Assembly (NCBI GenBank): GCA_964652775.1
Contig: CAZZAM010000017.1
Span: 5,754-69,753 of the forward strand
Origin: UBA11346 sp038060575
GTDB taxonomy: Bacteria > Planctomycetota > UBA11346
DNA length: 64,000 bases
Reading direction: 5' to 3'
Positions 52,829 to 62,704 of this stretch are shown piece after piece. Each line of letters opens with the position of its first letter. The first letter of the stretch is position 1. Both the position numbers and the translations under genes were made by a program. The notes beneath the pieces were generated by a model. The model was not told the DNA's origin, did not search any database, and worked only from the letters and a program-made list of their open reading frames with translations.

Positions 52829-53041
52829 ATGACCGTCGAACGCGCTCTCCGTCTCTTTGCCGGCATTATGATCCTGCTCAGCCTGGCCCTGACCCATTGG
52901 GTGCATCCCAACTTTGTCTGGTTCACCGTCTTCATCGGCATGAACCTCGCTCAATCCTCCGTCACTGGATGCTGTCCGCCGGAATGGCTCTTTCGCAAAC
53001 TTGGTCTCCGCGAGAGCGGTAGCACATGTTCCCGACCGTGA
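52829..53041 (+). CDS. DUF2892 (YgaP-type) small membrane protein
   Basis: This 70-residue protein starts at the ATG at 52829 with GGAG upstream. It begins MTVERALRLFAGIMILLSLA, typical of DUF2892, with two membrane segments, a cysteine pair CC near 48, and WLFRKLGLRES. Relatives are fused to rhodanese domains in YgaP. It lies divergent to the thioredoxin gene; the 275-base gap between has CGTAAAATTACG, a short inverted repeat at about 52757-52768, as a possible operator. Confidence 0.8.
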   Translation: MTVERALRLFAGIMILLSLALTHWVHPNFVWFTVFIGMNLAQSSVTGCCPPEWLFRKLGLRESGSTCSRP

Positions 53042-53120
53042 TCTGCTGGTACGTCGCTGAGCCGCGCTGGCCGTACGGCCAGCATTCCTTGTCGCTGAAC
53101 ATCTCTGTCAGGATCACGCT

Positions 53121-54140
53121 ATGAAACACTGTTTCCTTGCGATAGCTGCCACCCTGCTCGCGCTTGCCGGATGCGGCGCTGAACCACAGGCCGGCGCAGC
53201 CAAAGCGCCGCCATCAGTCAGCGTCAGCACAGCCATCGTCTCGCTGCATGAGCACGGTTCGGTCGAGGTCCTGCCTGGCACGGTGAAGGCTGCCACGGCC
53301 GCGACCCTCATGGCCCGCGTCCCTGGGGTCGTGAGTCGTATCACCGCCACACCCGGCACCGTTGTGGCTGCTGGAACCGTGTTGGTGGAACTCGACGCCC
53401 TGGAAATCGCTGCCAAGCGCGATCAGGCCAAGGCAATCGCCGCCCAAGCCACCGCCGATTTCGAGCGAACGAAGATGCTGTTCGAGAAGCAGGCTCTGAC
53501 CAAGGCCGAGTTCGATGTCAGCCAGGCTCGCGCCGCCGGATCTACCGCCGCCGCTGCCGAAGCCGAGATCATGGTTGGCTACACCCGCATCGGCGCGCCC
53601 TTCGCTGGCGTGGTGGTGCACAAGTATGTCAACGTTGGCGACCTGCTCTCACCCGGCCGTCCGGTGATCGATCTAGAAGATTCCACATCGCTCCGTCTGG
53701 AGGTCGAACTTCCCGAGTCGCTGGCCACCCAGATTGTCGTCGGCACCAAACTGCGAGTGCAGGTCGGCGCTGCGGCCCTTGATCAGGACGCAGCTGTGGT
53801 CGAAGTGACTCCAGCCGCCGATCCAGTGAGCCGCAGCGTGCTCGCCAAACTGGCCCTGCCTGCGGATGCGCAGGGCCTGCGCTCTGGCCAGTTCGGCCGC
53901 GTCACCATCCCGGTTGCTGGCGGCAGAATGCTCGCCGTTCCCACCACCGCCGTGGTCCACCGTGGCCAACTCGATGCCGTGTTCGTCATCCAGGACGGGA
54001 AGGCCAAGCTGCGCTTGGTGCGACTTGGTGGTGTAGAGGGCGAGCGCACGACCATTCGTGCCGGTCTCGTTGCGGACGAAACGGTGGTCAGCGTTGATGC
54101 CGATGGCTTGCAGGATGGCCAGGTCGTGACCGTCCGCTGA
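53121..54140 (+). CDS. RND efflux membrane fusion protein (HlyD family), lipoprotein
   Basis: The product of 339 residues has a lipoprotein signal with cysteine in LALAGCGAEPQ. It has a split biotinyl-lipoyl half (VVAAGTVLVELDALEIAAKR near 75 and GYTRIGAPFAGVVVHKYVNVGDLL near 152), a short helical hairpin, and a beta-barrel part. It joins an RND pump to an outer membrane channel, which is not in this window. It lies 28 bases before the pump gene. Confidence 0.9.
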   Translation: MKHCFLAIAATLLALAGCGAEPQAGAAKAPPSVSVSTAIVSLHEHGSVEVLPGTVKAATAATLMARVPGVVSRITATPGTVVAAGTVLVELDALEIAAKRDQAKAIAAQATADFERTKMLFEKQALTKAEFDVSQARAAGSTAAAAEAEIMVGYTRIGAPFAGVVVHKYVNVGDLLSPGRPVIDLEDSTSLRLEVELPESLATQIVVGTKLRVQVGAAALDQDAAVVEVTPAADPVSRSVLAKLALPADAQGLRSGQFGRVTIPVAGGRMLAVPTTAVVHRGQLDAVFVIQDGKAKLRLVRLGGVEGERTTIRAGLVADETVVSVDADGLQDGQVVTVR

Positions 54141-54168
54141 ATCCGCACCGGAACCCATCGAGCCCACT

Positions 54169-57100
54169 ATGCATCATGGTCTTTCAGGCGGCATCGCCCG
54201 ATCCTTCGTCAACTCCAAGCTGACGCCGCTGCTGGTCGTCGCCAGTATCCTGCTGGGGACGATGGCCATCTTGCTGCTGCCGCGCGAAGAGGAACCGCAG
54301 ATCCAGGTGCCGATGGTTGATGTGATGGTTGGCATGCCCGGCGCCTCGGCCAAGGAGGTCGAGGAGCGCGTGGTGCGCCCGATGGAGCAGCTCTTGTGGG
54401 AGATCCAGGGCGTCGAATACGTCTACTCGACCGCCATGGCCGGTAAGGCGATTTCGATTGTGCGCTTCAAGGTGGGCGAGGAGGTCGAGAAGAGCTTGGT
54501 GAGGCTCAACCAGAAGTTGCAGGCCAACTATGATCGTATTCCTGCCGGGGTGACGCAGCCGCTCATCAAGCCGCGTTCCATCGACGACGTGCCCATCCTT
54601 GCCCTGACCTTGCACTCGGCCCGCTACGATCATCTCACGCTGCGCCGCGTCGCCGACGAGGTGGAGACGGTGATCAAGTGCGTGCCGCAAGTGGCGGAGA
54701 CCCACATCATCGGCGGAGCGCATCGCCAGATTCGGGTCCAGCTCGATCCGCAGCGACTCGCCTCGCGCGACCTCGCAGCTCAGGATGTGGTTGGCGCATT
54801 GGCGGCCGCCAACAGTGCCGACCAGGCGGGAAGTCTCGTCAACAATAACCAATCCGTTCTAGTCGAAACCGGGGACTTCCTCCATGACGCGCACGATGTC
54901 GGAGCGGTGGTCGTCGGCACCAACGCAGGCAAGCCCATCTTCCTACGCGACGTGGCCATGATCAGCGACGGGACCGCCGATCCCACGACGTACACCTTTT
55001 TCGGCACCAAGACTGGTGAAGAGCCATCGGTCACGTTGTCGATCGCCAAGCGTCCCGGCGCGAACGCCATCGACGTCAGTCACGCGGTCCTGCGCGAAGT
55101 CGAAGCACTCAAAGGCCGCACCATTCCCGCCGATCTTGTGATCACCGTCACTCGCGACTACGGCGAGACCTCGGCTGAGAAGTCTAACGAACTGCTGTTG
55201 CACATGGGCATCGCGGTGTTGTCGGTGTCGCTGCTCATGCTGTTCCTCCTGGGCTGGCGTGCCTCTCTTGTCGTCGCCATCGCCATTCCTGCAACGTTGG
55301 CTCTGACCTTGTTGGTGCTCTATCTGTGGGGCTACACCCTCAACCGCATCACGTTATTTGCGCTGATCTTCTCAATCGGCATTTTGGTCGATGACGCCAT
55401 CGTCGTGGTCGAGAACATCTATCGCCGCGTCGGGCTTGCTGACTCGCGCGACAAGACACTTGCGACGATCGCGATCGAGGCCGTCGCTGAGGTCGGCAAC
55501 CCGACGATCCTCGCCACCATCGCGGTGATCGCGGCCATCCTGCCGATGGCCATGGTCGGCGGATTGATGGGACCGTACATGCGCCCGATCCCAGTTGGCG
55601 CAAGCGCGGCGATGATCTTCTCGCTCCTGGTCGCCTTCATCGTCACGCCCTGGGCAGCGGTGCGCATCCTCAAGCCGCAGGCGCACGGGCATGCGGATCG
55701 TCCCGAAGGACGAATCCCGCGTTCCTATCGCTGGCTCATGCACCGGCTGATCGCATCCGGCGGATGGCGCTGGGGCGTTCTGGGTGGATCAGCCGCGGCC
55801 CTGGTTGCAGCCTTGTCGCTGGTGCCTGCCGGTTTGGTGAAGGTCAAGATGTTGCCCTTCGACAACAAGTCGGAGTTCCAAGTTATTCTCAATATGCCCG
55901 AAGGCACCGCCCTGGAGCGAACAGCCGCCGTGGCCCGCGCTATGGCGTCCTCGTTCAAGGACGAACCGGAAGTTGCCAACTATCAAGTCTATGTCGGCAC
56001 CGCCTCGCCGTTTAACTTCAACGGTTTGGTCCGCCACTATTTCAACCGCAGCGGTGACCATGTTGCCGATCTCCAGGTCAACCTCTTGCCCAAAGAACGG
56101 CGCGCTGCCCAGTCGCACGAGATCGCCAAACGTTTACGTCCGCGCCTGGCAGCTATCGCTACTGCTGCTGGCGGGCGAGTCACCGTTGCCGAAGTGCCAC
56201 CTGGTCCGCCGGTGCTGCAGACCTTGGTCGCCGAGGTGTATGGACCCACTGAAGCACAGCGCTTGGCCCTTGCCGCTGAAGTGAAACGAATTTTCAGTGA
56301 AGCTTCCGGGGTGGTCGACATCGACTGGTATATCGAAGCCGCCCAACCCAGGCTGCGCTTTCTGGTCGATAAAGAGAAAGCGGCCCTCGCTGGCGTCTCG
56401 ACCGCCGACATCACCAACACGGTACGTTTGGCGATCGAGGGTCAGCAGGTCGGCCTCGCTCACCAGCCGCGCGAAAAAGAGGATCTGCCCATCGTCATCG
56501 ACTTGCCAGCGGCTGTGGTCTACCAAGGCACGGATCTCTTGGCCCTGCGCGTGCGCGGCCCCGGTGGTCTCTTACCGCTGCGTGAACTCGGACACATCGA
56601 GCAGTCGGCGTTGGAGCCCAGCATCTATCACAAGAATCTGCTGCCCGTCACCTACATCGTCGGCGATGTTGCTGGGGCGGTGGAGAGTCCAGCCTATGCC
56701 ATCTTCGCCATGAACGATGCGCTGGCCAAGTTGGATGCCACACGATTTGGCGGCGCCACGGCACAGCTCGCGGTGCTCAGTTCAACCCAGCCAACCAACA
56801 ATCTTGCTCCGGCAGTGAAATGGGATGGCGAGTGGCACATCACCATCGAAGTCTTCCGCGACATGGGTCTAGCTTTCGCCGGATGCATCGTGCTCATTTA
56901 TCTGCTGATGGTTGGCTGGTTCAGTTCCTTTTTCACGCCGCTGGTAGTTATGATCGTCATCCCCTTCTCGCTCCTGGGGGTATTGCCGGCACATGCGGTT
57001 TGGGGTGCATTCTTCACTGCCACCTCAATGATCGGCTTCATGGCCGGTGCCGGCATCGTGGTGCGCAACTCGGTCATCTTGGTCGACTTCATCGAAGCCG

Positions 57101-57333
57101 AAATCGCCGGTGGCAAATCAGTCGAAGAGGCCGCCATCCAAGCAGGCATCGTTCGCTTCCGTCCCATGCTGCTCACCGCTCTCGCGGTAGTCGTGGGCGC
57201 AGCGATAATTCTGGCGGATCCGATCTTCCAGGGACTGGCATTGGCGTTGATGGCCGGCTCGGTGGCAAGTCTGCTCATCGCCCCCGTGTTGGTGCCGCTG
57301 CTCTTTGTTCTGCAGCGCAAATGGCTTGGCTGA
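54169..57333 (+). CDS. RND efflux pump (AcrB family)
   Basis: This is a full-length RND permease of 1054 residues with about twelve membrane segments in two halves. The N-terminal part is of the usual form (ARSFVNSKLTPLLVVASILLG). The proton-relay motif GILVDDAIVVVENIYRR is near residue 405, a common signature of hydrophobe-type pumps. It would export toxic organic molecules. The link with thioredoxin and rhodanese genes suggests defence against thiol or sulfur stress, which is an inference. No outer membrane partner is adjacent. Confidence 0.93.
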   Translation: MHHGLSGGIARSFVNSKLTPLLVVASILLGTMAILLLPREEEPQIQVPMVDVMVGMPGASAKEVEERVVRPMEQLLWEIQGVEYVYSTAMAGKAISIVRFKVGEEVEKSLVRLNQKLQANYDRIPAGVTQPLIKPRSIDDVPILALTLHSARYDHLTLRRVADEVETVIKCVPQVAETHIIGGAHRQIRVQLDPQRLASRDLAAQDVVGALAAANSADQAGSLVNNNQSVLVETGDFLHDAHDVGAVVVGTNAGKPIFLRDVAMISDGTADPTTYTFFGTKTGEEPSVTLSIAKRPGANAIDVSHAVLREVEALKGRTIPADLVITVTRDYGETSAEKSNELLLHMGIAVLSVSLLMLFLLGWRASLVVAIAIPATLALTLLVLYLWGYTLNRITLFALIFSIGILVDDAIVVVENIYRRVGLADSRDKTLATIAIEAVAEVGNPTILATIAVIAAILPMAMVGGLMGPYMRPIPVGASAAMIFSLLVAFIVTPWAAVRILKPQAHGHADRPEGRIPRSYRWLMHRLIASGGWRWGVLGGSAAALVAALSLVPAGLVKVKMLPFDNKSEFQVILNMPEGTALERTAAVARAMASSFKDEPEVANYQVYVGTASPFNFNGLVRHYFNRSGDHVADLQVNLLPKERRAAQSHEIAKRLRPRLAAIATAAGGRVTVAEVPPGPPVLQTLVAEVYGPTEAQRLALAAEVKRIFSEASGVVDIDWYIEAAQPRLRFLVDKEKAALAGVSTADITNTVRLAIEGQQVGLAHQPREKEDLPIVIDLPAAVVYQGTDLLALRVRGPGGLLPLRELGHIEQSALEPSIYHKNLLPVTYIVGDVAGAVESPAYAIFAMNDALAKLDATRFGGATAQLAVLSSTQPTNNLAPAVKWDGEWHITIEVFRDMGLAFAGCIVLIYLLMVGWFSSFFTPLVVMIVIPFSLLGVLPAHAVWGAFFTATSMIGFMAGAGIVVRNSVILVDFIEAEIAGGKSVEEAAIQAGIVRFRPMLLTALAVVVGAAIILADPIFQGLALALMAGSVASLLIAPVLVPLLFVLQRKWLG

Positions 57334-57434
57334 CCCAAGTCAAGACCAACCAGCCAACGCAGTCATGAGGCGTACGCACCGAACTTCCGAAAGTGTCGAT
57401 GTGGTGGGGATCTAGTCGTACAACCATAGGAACA

Positions 57435-57698
57435 AATCCGACCCACGTCGCCGTCGCGCTCAAGTACGACAAGAACAACATGGCCGCGCCGATCATTCTC
57501 GCGAAGGGCTACGACGAAGTGGCGCAGCGGATCAAAACGATCGCCGCCGAGCACGACATCCCAATGGTCGAGAGCATTGAACTCGCCCGTGCCCTCGCGC
57601 GCGAAGTCGAGATCGGCAAGCCGATCAATCCGAAGTGGTTTAAGGCAGTGGCAGAGATTTTGGCGGCGGTGTATAGGCTGAGGAAAGGTGCGGCCTAA
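57435..57698 (+). pseudogene. Copy 2: FlhB C-terminal cleavage domain
   Basis: 264 bases align without gaps with flhB from the NPTH motif to the stop. By my hand alignment 27 codons differ, but only four change the amino acid (V to I, K to R, A to T, N to S). An upstream ATG (57399) opens an in-frame reading of 12 unrelated residues before NPTH, so a 99-residue product is possible. No ribosome site is obvious. It could be a displaced gene end or a FlhX-like protein. Confidence 0.9.
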
Positions 57699-57845
57699 TC
57701 TGTACGGCTCGGTGATGGTCTGATCTTCGATGGTGGGCTGTGAATGCCCACAATGTCAAAATGGTCACGTTCTACTGATGTTCAAATTATTCTGGGTTAC
57801 CCATGTCGATTATTATGCCCTGGATCCGGAGCATGCTACTGCCGA

Positions 57846-58712
57846 CTAGGCGCGACGCTTCTGCCCCAGGTCGCAAGTCATCTGGCGGTAGCGCTGCGGA
57901 CTCATGCCGCAGCTGCCACGGAAGGAGCGACTGAAAACGAAGGGATCTTCATACCCGCAGCGATGCGCGATTTCGGCTACCTGCAGGTCGTTGGCAATGA
58001 GCAGGCGTTGGGCGTGCTGCATGCGCAGACGGCGCAGATAGACGATGGGCGTCGTGCCAGTGCAGGCGAGGAAGGCGCGGTGGAACGTCGCCGACCGCAT
58101 GCCGATCATGGCTGCCAATCCGTCACGACTGCAAGGTTGGTCGCACGAACGGTGCAGATGGTCGATGACTGGCCGCAGCTGGTGCATGGTCTTGATCCGG
58201 TACGTCGCCTCCTGGCGCTCGCTGCAGGCCGGGGCGAGGATCTCCATGAGGCGGAAACCGAAGGCGCGCATTGATGCCGCCCGCAGCAAGGGCTGGTCGG
58301 AATCGCAGCGAACTTGCACCCAGTCCTCGATCGCGTTGCCGAAGGGCGTGCCAATGGCCGGCGGCAGCACGGGGGGCATTTCTACCAGAGCGAAGAGATC
58401 AAGACCACCAAGCACCGTGTACCGGAGGTGCACCCAGCGTGCACGACCGGTGGGCGTAACGAGGTCGATGCGGTGGTGGATCCCAGGAGGCAGCACCATG
58501 AGCGAACCAGTAGGCACTGGATGCTCGACGCCGCCATCAAGGCGCATGTGGGCGCGCCCGCGCTGCGTCTGTGAGCACATGAGGTCGGGCAGAATGCGCC
58601 ATCCCGTGCCGTGTGGCTGGGCGACCGGAGTCACGTCGCCGCTGTTGATGACGACATCAATGCCCTGCGCCAGGATGACAGCGAGTCTGGACATACGCTT
58701 GATGATGTTCAT
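57846..58712 (-). CDS. AraC-family transcriptional regulator
   Basis: From the ATG at 58712 the product is 288 residues. The sensing half has PTGSLMVLPPGIHHRIDL near residue 70. The DNA-binding half shows SRDGLAAMIGMRSATFHRAF and QVAEIAHRCGYEDPFVFSRS, ending in CGMSPQRYRQ. It is divergent from a GH36 gene 98 bases away and very likely controls it. Together they form a self-contained cargo block between two flhB copies. Confidence 0.88.
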   Translation of the reverse strand: MNIIKRMSRLAVILAQGIDVVINSGDVTPVAQPHGTGWRILPDLMCSQTQRGRAHMRLDGGVEHPVPTGSLMVLPPGIHHRIDLVTPTGRARWVHLRYTVLGGLDLFALVEMPPVLPPAIGTPFGNAIEDWVQVRCDSDQPLLRAASMRAFGFRLMEILAPACSERQEATYRIKTMHQLRPVIDHLHRSCDQPCSRDGLAAMIGMRSATFHRAFLACTGTTPIVYLRRLRMQHAQRLLIANDLQVAEIAHRCGYEDPFVFSRSFRGSCGMSPQRYRQMTCDLGQKRRA

Positions 58713-58810
58713 GGGTAGGGATGCGCTAGAGCGGGATAGGGGAGCGGTGATACGGAATGACAGGCGGTAGATATCGGCTGCCATGGCTTATCTGATTGCT
58801 CGCACCTAGC

Positions 58811-60820
58811 ATGGATGGCATGAGCGAACTCTTCTCCACCATCAACGTTTTCACGATCCTCGCCGCAACCACCCTTGCTCTGCCCGCCGTCGACGAATTG
58901 ATTTCCTCCACCGCCGCCTGGGCCGAGGCGGCATTCTCGGCCAAGTCTGGCGCTGTCGCTCCGGGCTTCGTGCCCGCAGCTAGGCCACCGTTTTCGCTGC
59001 TGGCTGATGGAAAGCCCGTCGTACTGGATGCATGGACGCGCCATGCTGAGGGCAGCGACCGCAGGTGGACGGATGCTGCCAGCGGTCTGTCCGTTGCCGC
59101 CACGGTGACGGCGTGGCCGGACTTTCCGGCGGTGGAATGGATGCTGCGTCTGCGCAACGACGGCAAGGTCGACAGCCCGCTGCTCAGCGATGTCCAGGCA
59201 CTTGATGTGGTGCTGCCTGCCATCACCACCAAACCGCTGACCCTGCTGCGCATCACCGGCGACAGCTGCAGTTTTCGCAGCTTCACTCCCGCCGATCAGG
59301 AGTTGGCACCAGGCGGCAGCCTGACCCTGGCACCGGTGGGCGGACGTTCGTCGAACGGAACCTTACCCTTCTTTGCCGTGCAGCAGGGCGACACCGGCTG
59401 GTTCATCGCCATCGGTTGGAGCGGTCAGTGGCAGGCACGCATCGAACGCGATGTTGCAGGCGCTCTGCGCCTGCGCGCCGGCCTTGAGCGCATGGCCTTG
59501 CGTCTACATCCTGGCGAGACTGTCCGCACCCCGCGCATCCTGCTCATGCGCTGGAGCGGTGACGCCGAGGCGGCGCGCAATCGTTTCCGCCAATTGCTGC
59601 TGGCGCACTACAGTCCGAAGATCGACGGCCAGACACCGATGCCGGCGCTGGGGGCGCAAATGTTCAACAGCTTCGCCAACGGCAAACACACTGAGTGGGG
59701 GACCGAGGCCGGACAGATCGCCGCCGCTGAGCTGAACCACAAGATCGGCGCCGATACCCTGTGGATGGACGCCGGGTGGTTCTCCGAATCCGGCTGGTCG
59801 AAAGGTGTCGGTACCTGGCGCGCACGGCCCAAGGATTTTCCCAAGGGCCTGGCGCCGGTGGGCGAAGCCAGTCATCGCCTTGGCCTGCGCTGGTTGGTGT
59901 GGTTCGAACCCGAGCGCGTGTATTCGGGAACCGAGATCGACAAGGAGCATCCCGCGTTCCTTCTGGGAAGCGGTAATCACCGCCTCTTCAACCTCGGTGA
60001 CGAGCAGGCGCGGGCATGGATGCTTGCTCTGATGTGCCAGCAGATCACAGCATCGGGCATCGACACCTGGCGCTGCGACTTCAACATCGACCCGCTGCCG
60101 TACTGGCGCGCCAACGACCAACCTGGTCGCGATGGCATCACCGAGATCCGCTACATCGAAGGCCTCTACTCCATGTGGGACGGCCTACGCGCACGCTTTC
60201 CTCATCTGGTGCTGGACAATTGCGCCTCGGGCGGTCGCCGCATTGATATCGAACTGCTGTCACGGGCCCTGGTACAGACCCGCAGCGACACCGCATGCGT
60301 TCCCGGTCGTTCTGAGTGGGACCAGTCGCAGGTGTTGGGCATCCACCAATGGATCCCCAACCAGGCCACCATCGGCTGGGAGGTCTCACCCTACGCCATC
60401 CGCAGCAGCGCCACCTCGGGCTACTGTGGCGAGTGGGATTTCATCAACCCTGCCTTCCCGGTCGACCTGGCCAAGCTCTGCTTCGCTGAGGTGCGCGCCA
60501 ACCGGCCATATTGGTATGGCGACATGCATCCGCTGACTCCGTCGTCGATCACCCACGACCGCTGGATGGCTTGGCAGCTGCATCGCCCCAAGGAAGGCGA
60601 CGGCATCATCCTCGCCTTCCGCCGCCAGCAGGCCGCCGAACCGTCCTTGCGCGTGCAACTCCGCCAGATCGACCCCGCCGCACGCTATGCGGTGACATTC
60701 ATTGATGAGGCACTGGCCGAGACCGCGCGCGCCCTGACCGGCGCCGAACTAATGGCGCTGGAGTTGTCGATCCCGAGCCAGCGCGCCAGTCTGCTCGTCC
60801 GTTATCGGCGGGAGAACTGA
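58811..60820 (+). CDS. GH36 alpha-galactosidase-like glycosidase
   Basis: This 669-residue protein starts at the ATG at 58811 or the one at 58820. GH36 parts are clear: DTLWMDAGWFSESGW near residue 315, the nucleophile aspartate in TWRCDFNIDP (residue 423), NCASGGRRIDIELL near 475, and the acid/base aspartate in QTRSDTACVPG (residue 493). It would release alpha-galactose. A short hydrophobic N-terminal stretch is not a clear signal peptide. Downstream lies flhB copy 3. Confidence 0.88.
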   Translation: MDGMSELFSTINVFTILAATTLALPAVDELISSTAAWAEAAFSAKSGAVAPGFVPAARPPFSLLADGKPVVLDAWTRHAEGSDRRWTDAASGLSVAATVTAWPDFPAVEWMLRLRNDGKVDSPLLSDVQALDVVLPAITTKPLTLLRITGDSCSFRSFTPADQELAPGGSLTLAPVGGRSSNGTLPFFAVQQGDTGWFIAIGWSGQWQARIERDVAGALRLRAGLERMALRLHPGETVRTPRILLMRWSGDAEAARNRFRQLLLAHYSPKIDGQTPMPALGAQMFNSFANGKHTEWGTEAGQIAAAELNHKIGADTLWMDAGWFSESGWSKGVGTWRARPKDFPKGLAPVGEASHRLGLRWLVWFEPERVYSGTEIDKEHPAFLLGSGNHRLFNLGDEQARAWMLALMCQQITASGIDTWRCDFNIDPLPYWRANDQPGRDGITEIRYIEGLYSMWDGLRARFPHLVLDNCASGGRRIDIELLSRALVQTRSDTACVPGRSEWDQSQVLGIHQWIPNQATIGWEVSPYAIRSSATSGYCGEWDFINPAFPVDLAKLCFAEVRANRPYWYGDMHPLTPSSITHDRWMAWQLHRPKEGDGIILAFRRQQAAEPSLRVQLRQIDPAARYAVTFIDEALAETARALTGAELMALELSIPSQRASLLVRYRREN

Positions 60821-60891
60821 GCGCAGCCTTCTTCAGTCCGCTGCCCCGTGGGCAATAAATATTGGTGGCCACGTCCCCACGGTCCGGATCC

Positions 60892-61155
60892 AACCCGACC
60901 CACGTCGCCGTCGCACTCAAGTACGACAAGAACAACATGGCTGCGCCGATTGTCCTCGCGAAGGGCTACGACGAGGTCGCTCAGAAAATCAAAGCGATCG
61001 CCGCCGAGCAGGACATCCCGATGGTCGAAAACATTGAACTAGCACGCGCACTAGCCCGTGAAGTCGAAATTGGGAAGCCGATCAATCCGAAGTGGTTTAA
61101 GGCGGTGGCGGAGATTTTGGCGGCGGTGTATAGGTTGAGGAAGGGTGCGGCTTAA
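60892..61155 (+). pseudogene. Copy 3: FlhB C-terminal cleavage domain
   Basis: 264 bases align without gaps with flhB from NPTH to the stop. By my hand alignment 20 codons differ by one base each; only one changes the residue (His to Gln). The upstream open frame begins with TTG/GTG and adds about ten unrelated residues (ATSPRSGS). No ATG precedes the motif. Confidence 0.9.
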
Positions 61156-61242
61156 GAAGGACGATCATGCACGGGTTACTACAGTGAGACGGTTAATGCC
61201 CGGGCGATGCTCATTCCAACGGATTTGCTGCGGCGGTGTTCG

Positions 61243-62475
61243 TCAGCGCAGCACAACGAGGCGATCGTTGTCACAGAACGCAACCGCACGAGCGTCCGGC
61301 GATGGTTTGGCGCGTGACGCGTCGCTGTTGATTGCTGGAACGCCCGAATCGATCCAGTGGTAGATGTCATTGCCGAACGGTTCCATCTGCCCGCTATCGA
61401 CATTGTAACGGGCAAACGCACCGACGACGGTACCCCCGAACCCGTAGCGGATATGGAGTGAGTAGCGCAGCACTGCATGCGGGTAATGGTAGGCGAGTAC
61501 TTCCGCAGCTTCATAGACATCTGGGTCAGCAGTTCTCCGATTCTTTAATGGCTCGGAACGCTCGGCTGCTGACGCCGTGCGTAGACGTTCACGGATGACG
61601 CCATCGGCCAGCGTCCGCGTGGCGCGAACCTCGCCCTGATTGTCGAGGATAGTCAACACCGATGAGCCCGCTTGGAGAGCTAGTCGAGGTTGTGTTCCGC
61701 CAGGGATCTCGGCGGTGAGGCGTTCACCGCGCACGGCGTCCCACGTCGCTAATAGCCAGCAATAACGACCAGGTCCCTTGTCGGCTGAGAAGGTCGGTGC
61801 GGTGACAGTTGGTGGTGTGGGCCATAGCAGTCGGCTGGAACCATCGTGACCCAGGTCGAGGAGGTGATTGTTCCACCACGTCACCGCGTTGCTGTTGTGG
61901 CCTTTCGGATTTGCCAGCTGCAACCACTGCACCGTGATGCCGTCGGATTCGAGCACAGCGGCCTGATTGTCATCGACAATGGCTATGCGGCTGTCAGGTC
62001 CGTTGGGGACGACGAGACGGCAACAGAATGGTCGGATCCGCCTGTCGGCGGGTGGCGTCGTATGGAGTTGGGTAAGCCGACCGTCAAACGGTCGCCACGA
62101 CCATAAGCCACTCGGACCTGAACCCAGCCAAACGATATTGGCTCCAGCGGTGGCCGCCTGCGGCTGCGGAAACGCGTTTGGGTCGCGTCGCTTCTCCGTC
62201 CCGGGTTCGAGATACGGCACGCGACCGAGGATTCGCTCGATCCCAGTAGTGATGTCGAGGGCGCGTAACTCATGGTCGGTTTGTCCCGTTTCGAGCGCCT
62301 TGACGAAGACGACCAATCGACCGTCGGTACTCCACACCGGGTGTGAGCTCGCCACAACGCCATTGATGACGAAACCTGACATGGCCGGAGCAGGCAGGAC
62401 GGGGGGTGTCTCATTCGCGGCCACGCTTAGCGCGGACTGTATAACGACGATGGCGAAGACTGTGGGAATCGACAT
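61243..62475 (-). CDS. Secreted protein, possibly a beta-propeller of TolB type
   Basis: The 410-residue protein begins at 62475 with a signal peptide (MSIPTVFAIVVIQSALSVAA), preceded by GGAG. The mature part has repeated WSTDGRLVVFVKAL- and PSPDARAVAFCDNDRL-like motifs at its ends and internal TAGANIVWLG and GPSGLWSWRP, which resemble propeller blades of TolB/WD40-like proteins. I do not know its partner or ligand. It is the sole gene of its block. Confidence 0.6.
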   Translation of the reverse strand: MSIPTVFAIVVIQSALSVAANETPPVLPAPAMSGFVINGVVASSHPVWSTDGRLVVFVKALETGQTDHELRALDITTGIERILGRVPYLEPGTEKRRDPNAFPQPQAATAGANIVWLGSGPSGLWSWRPFDGRLTQLHTTPPADRRIRPFCCRLVVPNGPDSRIAIVDDNQAAVLESDGITVQWLQLANPKGHNSNAVTWWNNHLLDLGHDGSSRLLWPTPPTVTAPTFSADKGPGRYCWLLATWDAVRGERLTAEIPGGTQPRLALQAGSSVLTILDNQGEVRATRTLADGVIRERLRTASAAERSEPLKNRRTADPDVYEAAEVLAYHYPHAVLRYSLHIRYGFGGTVVGAFARYNVDSGQMEPFGNDIYHWIDSGVPAINSDASRAKPSPDARAVAFCDNDRLVVLR

Positions 62476-62613
62476 GGGCACTCCAAAGGGGGTAGGGTGA
62501 TAACTTCCTACGCAGACGTAGTCGAGTTCTTAGTCCATTTGTTCCCGCAGAAGGACAAAATTGGGATATAAACCGACCCGACCCCACAACCTATTATTGG
62601 ACTACAACAATGG

Positions 62614-62700
62614 TACAACAATGGACATGCAATTTGTTTCAATTACAACAATGGACATGCAATTTGTTTAATGGTACAACAATGGACATGCAATTTGTTT
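62614..62700 (+). repeat. Three direct repeats of a 26-base word
   Basis: TACAACAATGGACATGCAAT and six more bases (ending TTGTTT) occurs at 62614-62639, 62644-62669 and 62675-62700, with a partial copy before it at about 62603. The spacers are only 4 and 5 bases. The DNA is AT-rich compared with the surroundings. The array ends just before flhB copy 4. Confidence 0.92.
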
Positions 62701-62704
62701 TAGA

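Noticed and set aside
62603..62700. CRISPR array from the direct repeats
   Set aside because: Spacers are only 4-5 bases and no cas genes are near.
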